Shown here: positions 1 to 12,132 of the stretch, piece after piece
Layout: each line of letters starts with the position of its first letter
Position numbering within the stretch: position 1 is the stretch's first letter
Assembly: GCF_958450345.1 (NCBI RefSeq)
Contig: NC_088782.1
Location: forward strand, 67,422,501 to 67,486,500
DNA from: Calliphora vicina
Lineage: Eukaryota; Arthropoda; Insecta; Diptera; Calliphoridae
Reading direction: 5' to 3'
Length of the DNA: 64,000 bases
Notes under the pieces: generated by a model
Databases searched by the model: none
Told to the model about the DNA's origin: nothing
The model's input: the letters and a program-made list of their open reading frames with translations, nothing else
Made by a program: the position numbers and the translations under genes

Positions 1-235
1 CGCAAAATATGTTAATTTTGTTCGTACATTTCTGGTTCTAGTGGCCTGAAACACGTTAATGGCCTGGCGATTTTTTAATAACTTTAACATTTTTTAACCA
101 TCTTATTATAACGACAATTACGTACACATTTTGATTCTTTTAAATTAAATTGTAAAAGTCATTATCTAATGGCAAATTTTTTACAAAAACTGAAAAAAAT
201 TGCTGTTTTTCCCCTTGTAAATGCACCTCAAAACT
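1..235 (+). mobile_element. Internal fragment of hAT-like TAGAGTGTC element (copy 1)
   Basis: This stretch matches 25869-26115 inside the complete copy at 24984-26249, in the same orientation and with scattered differences. Shared landmarks are a 'gtggcctga.acacgttaatggcctgg' block, the block before 'aatgcacctcaaaac', and T-rich tracts between them. Similarity stops at about 235 where the sequence changes to unrelated DNA. The left side is cut by the window edge, so it may continue outside. It has no coding capacity. Confidence 0.75.
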
Positions 236-574
236 TCAGCGTCGTTGCGCCACCAGTTAACGTTATCCTATCAGCCTAATATTTTACACAACATGTTTCT
301 ACAATACATAGAACAATTCTAGATGGGGGGACGGTCAAAATTCGAATTTTTTTGGAGCACTCCAATGCCACATACTCAATATTGTGTCGAAGTTTTTCAT
401 GGTACTTTTCAAAAATGTCTTCCTCCCATGTTTGGTTGGTTGTGAGCTATTTGGTATAGTTTTTTAAAAAAACCACAAAATAAATATAACAAATCCAAGG
501 ATCTTTGGGACAATACACCGAAATACGAGACATGACCAGGAAATATAGTAATTTAATTGTTGAAACTACATATC

Positions 575-979
575 GTCGACTTCAATATCATTGAATTTAG
601 GCAGAAAAAACTATCTTATGCTCTACCAGTCTCATCTTCGAAGAAATATGGTCCAATGAAGCTTCCAGCCCCAAACAATAACACGTTGTGGAAGCAATTG
701 TTTATCGATATCCACATGTGAGATCTCTGAACCTCAATTACGGCAAGTTCGGTAATTATCAAGCCATGAAGGAACAATTATGCTTCATCGCTTAGGTTGA
801 GTTTGATCTAAATAATCAAAACTTTCATTATTTTTGAAATAACAAACTTTCGTTATTTTTAAAATATTGTTCAACAATGTGTAATGCTCCATTTCTGTAA
901 ACCTAACCTGTCAGCTGTCTGTCTTTTTTTCACACTTCACTGCACAATTGACGACATGAATTTTGGGACACTCTGTAAA
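575..979 (-). pseudogene. Internally deleted mariner/IS630-type transposase relic
   Basis: On the minus strand the element opens at about 979 with an inverted-repeat-like end containing AGAGTGTCCC. A start codon at 892 opens a 37-codon stretch that includes KVCYFKNNES, resembling the N-terminal helix-turn-helix region of an insect IS630/mariner-like transposase family. After a stop the sequence jumps to a central catalytic-domain piece, read in two frames, containing RVIVWGWKLHW and then GPYFFEDETGRA. The latter resembles the 'GPYFFED..G' block that precedes the second catalytic Asp in this family. The middle of the N-terminal half and the whole C-terminus are missing, and no partner inverted repeat was found on the low-coordinate side. 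It is dead. The mariner/IS630 assignment is from motif memory; the exact subfamily is not determined. Confidence 0.6.
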
Positions 980-3500
980 TATTTTTCTAATTATCACTCA
1001 TAGTAAAAATACGATGAAAAATATCCAAAATTTAAACGCCCTTCAAAATAAACTTCCGACCATTAGGGTCTTGGTTTAATTAAATTTGGCATTTGGAGTA
1101 GCAATAGTTGAGGCTGAATATCTAGTTATTCAGTGTTATTTATCAATCACAACCAGTTAGTTTTCACTGTATTTATAACTCTAACGGTATTTAAACAATA
1201 AAACATACAAACCAACATATTTGTTTTTCTTTCTATATTTGCAACATTCTAAACTGAGAATAAGAATCATAGTTGTAGCCAATGTTTGATTTGGTTAAAT
1301 TTATCATAATTTTCCATACGAATAAGCAACCACATTTATTAGCATCTTTCCAATGAATTATCAAGCTAAAAGAAGACACAATTAATAGTCGGACCATCCC
1401 AAACAAATGCTACCCTACAATAGTTATAAATAAATATTTAAAAGAGACACTGATTAGTTGTTTTAAATTTGATTTTGTTATTAACAGTTTTAGAAGATTT
1501 ATTTGTTTTTGAAAATACATATATTTGAGAACATATTTAAAATATTTATGATAACGAAAGCTCCCTTTCAGCAAGACATTAGCATTTAAGCGATATTCAA
1601 ATTATCAATAAGTTCTATGCTTGAACCAAAGTAGCAAAATGTGCCAAACTTTTTCGAATAATTTTCAAACTTGCGATCATTAGTTAAATTTTGAAAATGG
1701 AAGGACTATATTGCAAGTAACAAGCAACATTTACTTTCCACATTACAAAATTAATGTACAAACAAACAGATTTACTTAACAATGTTAAATATAAAACCAT
1801 AAATGTTGCTGTTTCTGTAGATTAACGAATCATACTTCTTTTTTGAATAGATACTTGTTCTTATCTAAACATTGAATTCTATGAAATGAGTCTTTTAAAC
1901 AACATCATCATCATCATCAGCGTCACATTGCAATAGTTTGGTTGCAGTATTCATGATCATCGTTCGCATCATCATGATCATCATCTTTGGCTTTGTCTAT
2001 GGTTTAGTTAAACATGTAGTCAACGATCTTGTTTCTATTTTTTAACCATTTATCGCATTATTATCAGTACAAGTTGGCTGGTTTACTATTGTTCTTGTTG
2101 TTGTAGTACTTGTTGTAGTAGTTTATTGGCAACATGCAAACTTGTGTTACATTTGCTTGTGTGTTTAATGTTGCTGATGTTTTTGTAATTTTTCTTTTAA
2201 GCCATAAATGTAAATGACAAATATTTTTAAGACCATATAGACTATAGATGAATAAAAGAAAACGGTACGAGACACAAAAGTGCGGTGAAGAAAAGTATTG
2301 TGTTTAAGACTTTTTCCATGTCCGCAGACTAAATAATGCTGATAGGAATATATCAAAAACTATAAAGTGGACAATTTGTTATTGTAGCAAAGAAATTGTA
2401 ATAACAATTTTTAATGTTTATTCTGATACTAGGAGAACTGATTATAAATATGTGAGGTGAAGTCATGTTTTTTTTTCTTCCGATAAGTAAATCATTGTAC
2501 ATATTAAATATTTTTATTACGGATCTAAATAGAAGAGTAAATGAAAATAGTTTAAATACAAATACCTTGGTTAGAGTATTAGCAATAAAAAGAGCAAATC
2601 TGTATTTCTAGAAGTTTTTGAAGTAACTATGTTTAGAATTTGGATTTTACAGGAAATAAATTAGATAAGGATTTGCTTATATGAGACGACGCACGGTACT
2701 TTGTCCCCATATAACGAAAGAACACAATTAGAAGTAATTATAGTAGTTAATTTAAATTTAGTAGTAAAATTTTCAGCAAAATCATGTGTGCGATTATGTG
2801 GTCCATCAAGCCATCACCGCCATCGACACATCAATGATAACCAATTTCATCAAATTATTTTTTTTTGTTAAGAATTAGTGTGATGAATTCCCAATAATTG
2901 ATAATTTCACTGAAAAAAAACACTAGAGTGAATGAGAATTACAGAGAATTTCTTTGAACGATATGGATGTTCATATGTGGTTCCAACACAATCGTTCAGC
3001 ATGAACGATTTGAGGGTATGTTTATTTCTTGCGGAGGTGATGTGATCGTGCAATATGATCCCGCTAGACTTTTTCTTGTGGAGTTTTCTAAAGTTGCATT
3101 AGACCGATTCTCTAAGTCAACATAACCCCGGCCTTCGCTTAAATTTAACCAGATTTATGTTGCAGAGTCCTTTAAATATGAAACAAATTTGATTTATAAA
3201 ATAAAACCGTTGGATACTAAGTACTTTTTGTCATCTTTATAATTTAAGTCTACATTATTGATCTTATATATATTACTATTGCAAAGTTCGTGATGCAACA
3301 ACGTAACAACAATTGCTAGATTTTGATATCACTTTTATTATGTAACATACTGTGCTAGTATTTCACAAGACCAATGTAGTTGCTACATACTGACTCCTCA
3401 GATATCGTCGGCTGGCTTCCTTAACATCAACGGCCTTCATAGTTCCAGTTTAGTAATCCTTTTTAAGTATTCTAGATTCTGAAGGAAAGGGCATACCGAG
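980..3500. other. AT-rich non-coding DNA with simple repeats
   Basis: No ORF with recognisable motifs is present. It contains a short CAT trinucleotide run near 1908-1920, GTT/GTA-rich tracts near 2085-2125 and several A or T homopolymers. Nothing repeats elsewhere in the window at a level I could see. It could be old intronic or intergenic DNA. Confidence 0.5.
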
Positions 3501-3709
3501 TGTTTATATTCAAATAGTGCTATACGACATTTTCTCGAAAATGAGGTTTTTATAGCAACTTATTCCCTGACTAATTTGTCATCTGTCATTTAAATTTAAA
3601 AAAAAAAAAACATTTCCAATGGTTTTTTTCATAAAATTTGTATTGTGCTATCTAACACAAAATTTATTTTGTTAGTAAAAAAGTGCTATATGCATATGAA
3701 ATATTCGTA

Positions 3710-6281
3710 TATGGGGGATTTCATGTCAAGTGAACCAACTTTTGAAATCGATGTCTTCCGATCGGGATGAAATTTGCACCAAGGTTAGCTCTATTGGATA
3801 GTAACTCAGACACAATTTTTCAACAACATCGGTCGAGAACTCTCTGAGTTATAGGGGGTAAAATTTTGACAATTTGGTCAAACAGGGGTTTTTTCTTATC
3901 CATGTAACTTATTACCTATTGTTCTTAGCAAAATGTGTTCCAAATAGTATAGATAGCTATTTCTTCGATCTTTCGAAAAAAAATATTTTAAAAAAAAAAT
4001 AAAAAATTTTTAATATTTTTTTTCCGAAATCAAAAACTTTTTTGACTTTTTTTTAAAATACGCTATTTTTTTTTATTTTTTTTTTTTTCTTAAAATAAAG
4101 TTTAGATATTTTCCTTGAACACCTACTTGGTCGCTTAGTGGGATGCGAGTGGGATATCTATCAAAATAAATATTTTGTAACTCAAAACATAAAATTTTTG
4201 ACTTTTTTTGCAAAATCAAAAACTTTGTTGACTTTTTTTTTTCAAAATGGACCCTTTTTTAATCTTTTTTTTTAGGTCAAACAAAAGCTTAGATATTATC
4301 CTTGAAGACCCTTTTGGTCGCTTAGTGGGATGCGAGTGGGATATCTATCAAAATAAATATTTTTTAACTCAAGACTTACAATTTTTGACTTTTTTTTTTG
4401 CAAATACGATTTTTTTTCCAAATGGGCCCTTTTTTTAAAATTTTTTTTGTAGTCAAAAGAAAGCTTAGGTCCATTCCTTTAAGATATTTTTAGTCCCTTA
4501 GTGGGATGCGAGTAGGATATCTATCAAAATAAATATTTTGTAACGCAAGACATACAATTTTTTAATTTTTTTTTGCAAAATCAAAATTTTTTTCCAATAT
4601 GGGCCCTTTTTTAATTTTTTTTTTTGCTCAAAAGAAAGCCTAGGTCCATTCCTTTAAGATATTTTTAGTCCCTTAGTGGGATGCGAGTGGGATATCTATC
4701 AAAATAAATATTTTGTAACGCAAGACATACAATTTTTTAATTTTTTTTTGCAAAATCGAAATTTTTTTCCAATATGGGACTTTTTTTTAAAAATTTTTTT
4801 TGCTCAAAAGAAAGCTTAGGTCTTTTCCTTTAAGACCTATTTTGTCACTTAGGAAGATGTGAGTAGGATATCTATTAAAATAAAAATGTTGTAACTCAAG
4901 ACATTCAATTATTGACTTTTTTTTTGCAAATTCGAATTTTTTTTCAAAATGGGCCCTTTTTTAAAAATTTTTTTTTAGTCAAAAGAAAGCTTAGGTCCAT
5001 TCCTTTAAGATATTTTAGGTCCCTTAGTGGGATACGAGTGGGATATCTATCAAAATAAATATTTTGTAACTCAAGATATACAATTTTTGATTTTTTGGCA
5101 AAATCAAAAACTTTTTTGACTTTTTTTTAAAATGGGCCCTTTTTGTAATTTTTTTTTTTGGCTATAAAGAAAGCTTAGGCCTATTCCTTTAAGATGGTTT
5201 TGATCGCTTAGTGGGATGCGAGTGGGATATATATCAAAATAAATGTTTTGTAACTCAAGACATACAATTTTTGTGTTAAAACATTTATTTTGATAGATAT
5301 CCCACTCGCATCCCACTAAGGGACTAAAAATATCTTAAAGGAATGGACCTAGACTTTCTTTTGAGCAAAAAAAAAAAATTAAAAAAGGGCCCAAATTGGA
5401 AAAAAATTTTGATTTTGCAAAAAAAAATTAAAAAATTGTATGTCTTGCGTTACAAAATATTTATTTTGATAGATATCCTACTCGCATCCCACTAAGGGAC
5501 TAAAAATATCTTAAAGGAATGGACCTAAGCTTTCTTTTGACTACAAAAAAAATTTTAAAAAAAGGGCCCATTTGGAAAAAAATCGTATTTGCAAAAAAAA
5601 AAGTCAAAAATTGTAAGTCTTGAGTTAAAAAATATTTATTTTGATAGATATCCCACTCGCATCCCACTAAGCGACCAAAAGGGTCTTCAAGGATAATATC
5701 TAAGATTTTGTTTGACCTAAAAAAAAGATTAAAAAAGGGTCCATTTTGAAAAAAAAAAGTCAACAAAGTTTTTGATTTTGCAAAAAAAGTCAAAAATTTT
5801 ATGTTTTGAGTTACAAAATATTTATTTTGATAGATATCCCACTCGCATCCCACTAAGCGACCAAGTAGGTGTTCAAGGAAAATATCTAAACTTTATTTTA
5901 AGAAAAAAAAAAAAATAAAAAAAAATAGCGTATTTTAAAAAAAAGTCAAAAAAGTTTTTGATTTCGGAAAAAAAATATTAAAAATTTTTTATTTTTTTTT
6001 TTAAATATTTTTTTTCGAAAGATCGAAGAAATAGCTATCTATACTATTTGGAACACATTTTGCTAAGAACAATAGGTAATAAGTTACATGGATAAGAAAA
6101 AACCCCTGTTTGACCAAATTGTCAAAATTTTACCCCCTATAACTCAGAGAGTTCTCGACCGATGTTGTTGAAAAATTGTGTCTGAGTTACTATCCAATAG
6201 AGCTAACCTTGGTGCAAATTTCATCCCGATCGGAAGACATCGATTTCAAAAGTTGGTTCACTTGACATGAAATCCCCCATA
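3710..6281. mobile_element. 2.57-kb foldback element with very long inverted arms
   Basis: The sequence starting TATGGGGGATTTCATGTC at 3710 returns as its reverse complement ending at 6281. The first ~270 bp of each arm (to about 3980 and from about 6010) look identical by eye. Further in, both arms consist of a ~180-bp tandem unit; the left arm has about seven units and the right arm about four, with the turn near 5275-5280. TA dinucleotides flank both ends (3708-3709 and 6282-6283), compatible with a 2-bp TA target duplication, but that is weak because the ends are AT-rich. There is no transposase. This fits a non-autonomous foldback DNA transposon or a large palindromic MITE. High arm identity suggests recent formation or gene conversion. 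Confidence 0.8.
4134..5860. repeat. Tandem ~180-bp satellite-like units in both orientations
   Basis: A core reading CTTAGTGGGATGCGAGTGGG followed by 'atatctatcaaaataaat' recurs on the plus strand at about 4134, 4320, 4497, 4673, 4850, 5025 and 5210, a spacing of 175-186 bp. The reverse complement recurs at about 5281, 5459, 5636 and 5818. Units are separated by T-rich (left arm) or A-rich (right arm) tracts. Several units pair one-to-one across the axis: 4134 with 5818 and 4320 with 5636 share private variants. Translations of this array give repeated 'GCEWDIYQNKYF' peptides, which are artefacts of the repeat. Confidence 0.85.
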
Positions 6282-7369
6282 TATAATAAAATATTAAAAG
6301 TGTTTTTTATAAAATATGTATAATATATATTACACCGTACGACACTCAATATTAGACACGAACCGGATGATATACGTCTAAAACTATAAATTAAATGGAG
6401 AAAAACTGCGTTTTCAGTTTTCCATTTCGTGATCCTGTTTCCTTTTAAAAAGACTTCAAATTTTCAGAGGAGTAAATTTTTGAAAACATGCTTTAAAATA
6501 CTTTTGATCATCCTACTATGCTAAATTTGATGTCAAATGATCAGGAAGGGTTGTAAAATATTTCGTATTATTTTGATTTTATCCTGTCAGGATCAAAAGA
6601 TGTTAAAAATGTCCTTTAAAATTTTTATCCTTGAATATCCTTTTAGATTTCCAATAATTTTTTTTTTAAAATAGTGAGTTAAAAATCCATATATTGAATA
6701 CCACATGCCAAAATTTCATCCTTCTATCTTCACTACTTAAAACTTAAATAATATTTTTAATTTGCATTATTTGATTTTTTATATTTTATTTTAATATTTC
6801 ATTCGAAAAAATATAACAAAAACCGTTGTGAAAAGAAGAATACTTTTTAATAAACAAGTAAAGTGGTATAGTCGGGCGTTTTTTTTAGTCCTTTTTCGTT
6901 TTAGGATAATAGCAATAATAAATGCATTACATATTTTATCGTTATTCATTACAACCTTTTCCACACAATTTTTGGTAAAAAAATTATTTTGTACCAGCAT
7001 GCTGGTTGTATTGTGTGTGTCCAGCTTAATTGCACAATCACTTGATGGCACACCATTGATGGTGTTGTGTATGAGCCCTATTACTTATATATAAACCTCA
7101 AAGTTTACATTAAACCTCAAGTGTTACATTTTTATTTTTGTTCAAATAGTGCTATCTGCTTATTTCACTGTTAGAATCGAAAAAACATCAACTTGTAAAA
7201 AGTGCTATCTAACATATAAGCGCGAATATCAGGAATTAATATAAACATAACATATGTAGGATTTAGACGTCGTTTTTAAATAACATTGTAAAATAAACTT
7301 TAGTTATTACTCTTTCAGTTAACGAAAAAAACTGTTTTTTCGCTCTCCTGTAAAATGTTGATTTTCCTA

Positions 7370-7607
7370 AGTCTTTCCTTCAGAGTAGGAATCCATATGG
7401 GTTTAAAATCGGATATCACACTTCGACTTCCATTGATAGCATTAGAGATTTTCCCTCAATTTTAAGGATCATCATGTTCGGTATTGTATGCCTTGTGACT
7501 AGAACTAACTGAATATGCCGCATTAGTAAATGTATTGTAATGTTGCATAACACGAATTTGTTGATGGTGTCTTTGAAGTACAATCTTCAATTTGTTTCAC
7601 TTTAATA
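7370..7607. repeat. ~230-bp direct repeat, copy a
   Basis: This copy runs from the 'ccttcag' block through 'cacttcgacttcc..tgatagcatt' and a near-identical central stretch to 'cttcaatttgtttcactttaa'. It matches 8361-8592 in the same orientation with small indels. The two copies lie about 990 bp apart. I see no LTR hallmarks (no TG...CA ends, no primer-binding site) and cannot assign a family. Confidence 0.75.
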
Positions 7608-7697
7608 ACACTGTCCAACAAATTGAGACTTTTTGATTGGAACAGAATAGCGACCCTATAATTCTGAAAGGGTAATTTTTGTAGAAAAGACTTATAC

Positions 7698-7824
7698 AGC
7701 CCAATTATGAAAAAAAAAATTCCACGGAAGTTTTTTCCCTTTTCTCATTTTTCATATTCAAATTCTATGCTAAAAAAATAAAAGGGAAAAAACTTCCGGG
7801 GAATTTTTTTTTCATAATTGGGCT
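7698..7824. repeat. 127-bp hairpin (small MITE-like palindrome)
   Basis: AGCCCAATTATGAA at 7698 is mirrored by TTCATAATTGGGCT ending at 7824. The complementarity continues inward through an A-rich tract, a 'ggaagttttttccctttt' block and its partner 'aaaagggaaaaaacttcc'. Only a short loop of about 40 bases lies between the arms. A tiny MITE or a hairpin relic is likely; no target duplication is clear. Confidence 0.7.
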
Positions 7825-8360
7825 GATAGTCCAGTTGGTCTGGATTTTTTTTACAGTGGTTCAAAGTTTAATTGACAAAAATCGCCGAAAATCCACTTAT
7901 TATCCGAATGATCTGAAATTTTACATATAGATAGTGCTTAAGGATATCTAAAAAAAATATGCATAGAGTAAGTTGGGGTAATGTTGTATAGCTACTTTTC
8001 TCTAAAACTAAGAGCATAGGAGTAACGGTAAAAAGCTTAAGAGTTTTAAGATCTCAGAAAATTAACATTGGGTGAGTGTACTTCATTTTTGCAGGTCTTG
8101 GAAATAGTCAGTTGTAAAAAAATCAGCATTATCTTGTGGTAGACTTTTTTTTGTGATCTGTTAAAAATTATTGTTTTTCTAAAATCACGTGTTTTAAACT
8201 TCAATAATTTAATTTTAAAGTGAAGTGGGAATATTTTGCCATTGAAGAACACATGCAACAACATAGCATATTTAGTGTATATGTTTAATTTTATAATAAT
8301 TTAAATAAACCACGTGGTCGGCTAATGTGGTATAGCTAAACGAACTTACTCTAATAGCAG

Positions 8361-8592
8361 TCTGTCCTTCAGATTAAGAATCCACGTGCGTTTTTAATTC
8401 AAAATCACACCTTCGACTTCCTTTGATAGCATTCGAGATTTTCCCTCAATTTTAAGGATCATCGTGTTCGGTATTGTATGCCTTGTGACTAGAACTAACT
8501 GAATATGCCGCATTAGTAAATAAGTATATTGTATAAAACGAATTTTTTGATGGTGCCTTTGAAGTACAATCTTCAATTTGTTTCACTTTAAC
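8361..8592. repeat. ~230-bp direct repeat, copy b
   Basis: Second copy of the 7370-7607 segment, same orientation, with a run of identity through the 'gatttttccctcaattttaagg'-like centre and 'ccttgtgactagaactaac'. The end points differ by a few bases and the flanks are unrelated, so the two are either tandem-derived or pieces of one dispersed element. A 60-codon minus-strand ORF spans it (8394-8576), but copy a does not preserve the frame. Confidence 0.75.
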
Positions 8593-9619
8593 AATTTGAA
8601 AAATTTTAGATCACATTCGTATTTTGTGCATCTGAATAGTCAAATAGACAATATCATCAGCATATCATTGATGTTAAAGTTCTTTTAATGTTTTTCGTTT
8701 GTGCGTACGGTGATGAAATTTTCCACAAATACTTTTTGTTGATCAGAAATGCTTGGTACTGAATTAAGCAAAATTGTGAAAACAAAAAAGTTGATATTTT
8801 TCAAAAATGTTTTGCTATTTGCTTTCAGTATATTGCGGAGCATACCATGAAATTATACACACATAGTTCCTATTATAGAAGGATCAGTTATGTAGAAAAT
8901 GATAAGGATCGGTAGATGATTTCTCTTAGCACCCAAATGAATTTTTTTTTTGGATCGGTGGCGGTTGTATTACGGTTTTAAATCTTGCAAATTCTTCCAC
9001 TTATTAGGCTGAATTGATTGTGGATCAGAATAAAGAGATTTTGGTTTAAATATGTGTTGTATAAGGTAGATCAATGTGATCTGAATAAAAATTTAATTTA
9101 TATTTTACGCTACCATCTGGAAGATATAAAAGTGATCTTAAATTAGACACAGTAAGATCGTTCTTTACTCATCCTGGTCTAATGGCTTTCTTACGATCTC
9201 ATCGTAGATGACACATTAATAGTAGACACTTTTTTATGCAATGGTCATTAATTAATTTTAAAATTTTCAAGAGTCGTTTAATTGATCGATAATTATTTTA
9301 TTATTTGTCCTTAAAGATTTTCGAAAGTATTGTGTTTGAGACAAATAATAAAGTTCTTCAAGGACAAATAATTATCGATCACTTCAACAGTTTTTATGCT
9401 CTCCAGAAAAATTAGCAAATTCCACTTAAGTTGTTTTGTCAAAAGTCCACAGATATTTTCCATAAACAAAAGGTAAAATAGTTGCATGGTAATCCAATTC
9501 AGAATGGGCTTACGCCGACGATTAAAAAATCTTAAATTCATGTACAGCATGCAAAAATAGTAAGAAACATGTATTGCAAGAAAAAATTATTCCAAAAAAT
9601 ATTTGAAAATTCAAACAAA
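8593..9619. other. Unassigned AT-rich DNA
   Basis: I see no coding motif or repeat relation in this stretch. Short ORFs (for example 9311-9550 minus) have no recognisable domain. Confidence 0.4.
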
Positions 9620-10197
9620 AACAAGTAAGAAAGTATGGTCGGTCAAGCCCGACCATATAATACCCTACACCAAGTAAATGAGTAAAAATATTGTTCTTTT
9701 AAAATATCAATAATTTATATTCATGAGTGATTTTCGGAAGTGGGCCTTATATGGGAGCTATGACCAATTATGGACCGGTCACCATAAAATTAGGTCGTGT
9801 GATTTATGTCTATATTAAAGTTAACTATGTTGAATTTTGTGTGTATACCAACATTATTAAGTGATTTAAGCACGTTAAAGTGATTTTCGGAAGCGGGTCT
9901 ATATGGGAGCTATGACTAATTATGGACCGATCGTAACAAAATTTGGTGACATGAATTTTGCATATATAAAACTTATTTGGAGCGAAATTTGTATAGATAC
10001 ATAGATAAATTAAACATTTATGACCAATAAAGTCCAATTTCGAGGGGACATTTGTATGGGGGCTAGGTGAAATAATGGACCGATTTCAGCCAGTTTCAAT
10101 AGGCTTGGTCCTTGGGCCGAAAAAGTAATATGTACCAAATTTTATCGAAATATCTTCAAAATTGCGACCTGTACTCTGCGCACAAGGTTTACATGGA

Positions 10198-10231
<34 letters not shown>

Positions 10232-10402
10232 ACCAGACGGACGGACGGACGGACGGACGGACGGACATCGTTTAATCGACTCAGAAAGTGATTCTAAGTC
10301 GAGCGGTATACTTTAAGGTGGGTGTTAGACTAATATTTTTGGGCGTTACAAACATCTGCACAAACGCATAATACCCTCCCCACTATGGTGGTGTGGGTAT
10401 AA
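9620..10402 (+). mobile_element. mini-me/DINE-1-like repeat, copy A (complete)
   Basis: It begins AACAAGTAAGAAAGTATGG, followed by a hairpin (GGTCGGTCAAGCCCGACC) and 'ataataccctacac'. Two degenerate internal units follow, each with 'gtgattttcgga.gtggg....atatgggagctatgac.aattatggaccg'. A CCAG/CAGC run and a GGAC run lie at about 10196-10266, then 'catcgtttaatcgactcagaaagtgatt', and it ends 'tatggtggtgtgggtataaa'. It has no ORF. Copies with the same head and tail occur at 33841 (inverted) and 48037. A terminal hairpin, internal tandem units and a GTCY-type microsatellite core are reminiscent of fly mini-me/DINE-1 repeats. That comparison is from knowledge, and a calyptrate-specific family is equally possible. 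Confidence 0.75.
10196..10266 (+). repeat. CCAG and GGAC tetranucleotide microsatellites
   Basis: A run of about eight CCAG/CAGC units switches directly into about seven GGAC units inside mini-me-like copy A. The minus-strand ORF across it (10086-10268) reads as repeated VRPS and WLAG peptides and is not a gene. Confidence 0.95.
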
Positions 10403-12132
10403 ATATCTTTGTTATATAGATGAGGGATGTTTTACTGAACATTTTGCCATCAAAAAGTCATTTCCGTGAAAATCAAAGATAGAGGGTTTTGAATATAGGC
10501 CCACGATATGCAAAAAACGGCTGGATTTTTTGTATAAGTATCTCTTCTGAAAAACACTTAAATACACATAATACTCTTATAATCCTCATGTACACAAGAA
10601 TCGCCGTATTTAATTGTATGAAGATGGGCCCATAACACTAGGAAAGAGCTTTTAAACTTACTTTCGAACCATTGATATACAAACGCCACATAAACAATTT
10701 TTAAAATATTCAGTTAAATTTCACGTTCCTGGAGTAAAACTGCTGAAAAATTGGGTTTTTAGTGAAATCTTAAAAAGGAAAATATATCGAAAACTGACCG
10801 ACCGTACGATATCTATATTATCAAATTTATAGTATAAAAAAGATGTTTTGCAAGACGAGTCCTTCTCAAAAATTTCATTTTGTATAGTAGTTATATTTAT
10901 GGTAAGACAATGTAATTTCTTTCAATACTTTCCTTTGATACCCGACAAACATATCAAATCTGGGACTATTCATCCATATAAAAGATCCTTTCTGTAAAAT
11001 GTTGCAACTAAATACATTATTTTAACCTTTGTGGAGTCACATCACAAAATATTAAGGCACGCAGCAAGTCGTATTCTTTTTTTTTAAATTGTATTATTTT
11101 ATTTTTTTTTAGCGAAAAGTGGTTTTGAAAAAATGCATGATCATTTAGGTGCATATTAATTATATCGTTATGGTGCATTATGTTCATACAAATTGAGACT
11201 TTAAGTAGATTATAGTTGTAATCCAATTACAACAAAATTATTAAAACTTTAACACTCCTAATTCATTAAAGTATCTACGTACCATGTATTTTACCATGCA
11301 TTCAAATTCGAACGCAATTTCATTTACATGGTGTATTGGAATCATGGTGGAATGAATAGTTTAGCTGTTAATCTTTAGTTTTGTTTTATATGCGTCACCA
11401 AGTGTTAAACTCATATCACATTCAATTACAATGTTTACATGACTGTCTCCTATAACTTTTTGAATTTCTATATAAAATTAAATGCTGTTGTTTTCTTTTG
11501 TATTTTTTAATTTTGGCATGAAAAAGTTTCATTTGTTTTTACACTACAAAAGCAATTGGAATTGCGTAAAGGAAAGAAAATCAATGTGTAAAAAATAGTT
11601 GTTGTTCAATCAATTTGCCAAAGTCCCGGTGACATGCTTAAAATAGCTGCCAGAAAACAAAATGTTGTACATTCAAATAGTATCTACAGTGCATGGATGT
11701 CTGTCTGTCTGCCTCAGTCTGTATGTTGATATCTGTGTATCATGTAATTATACAACACAATACACGATGTAACAACACAAGACAACATTATTTTCTGTGT
11801 TATTTTGTACCGACTGTTAATTAAAATATTTGCAAGTGATTTATTTTCGGGTATTTTGCAAAAAAAAATAAAAAAACAAATGAAAAAACCAAAAACAATA
11901 AAACAGCAAATATTTACATACTTATTCGTACAAACTAAAAACAACAAATCGAAATAAAATTGAAATACTTTTAATTGAAATTAAATTGATGTTGCCAAAA
12001 ATCCAAGTCAAATGATTTTAGTCGATTTTCCGTCGCTGGCAATATTTTTGTTAACGCCGCATTTTAAGTTCCTACTGTGACTTACATTTTCTACTTCCGG
12101 GAAAATTTCTTATTTTATTTCACTGAATTATT
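10403..12132. other. Unassigned AT-rich DNA
   Basis: I see no gene. A GTCT/GCCT-rich patch near 11696-11722 and A-rich tracts near 11850-11900 are the only simple-sequence features. Short ORFs at 11017-11226 and 11714-11947 (minus) have low-complexity products without motifs. Confidence 0.4.

Noticed and set aside
4247..5853. ORFs encoding repeated GCEWDIYQNKYF peptides (4247-4438 plus, 5104-5316 and 5500-5853 minus)
   Set aside because: They are translations of the ~180-bp tandem unit in the foldback element, appear in both arms, and are broken by homopolymer length changes.
4134..5860. CRISPR array (regularly spaced repeats)
   Set aside because: Units are contiguous ~180-bp tandem repeats in eukaryotic DNA with no short repeat-spacer structure or cas genes.
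6791..7094. Overlapping 86- and 88-codon ORFs on both strands
   Set aside because: Low-complexity AT-rich composition, no motif, and neither strand shows any family signature.
7370..8592. LTR retrotransposon with the two 230-bp copies as LTRs
   Set aside because: No TG...CA termini, no primer-binding site or polypurine tract, no gag-pol sequence between, and no flanking duplication.
10086..10268. 60-codon ORF with VRPS and WLAG repeats
   Set aside because: Direct translation of the GGAC and CCAG microsatellites of a mini-me-like repeat.
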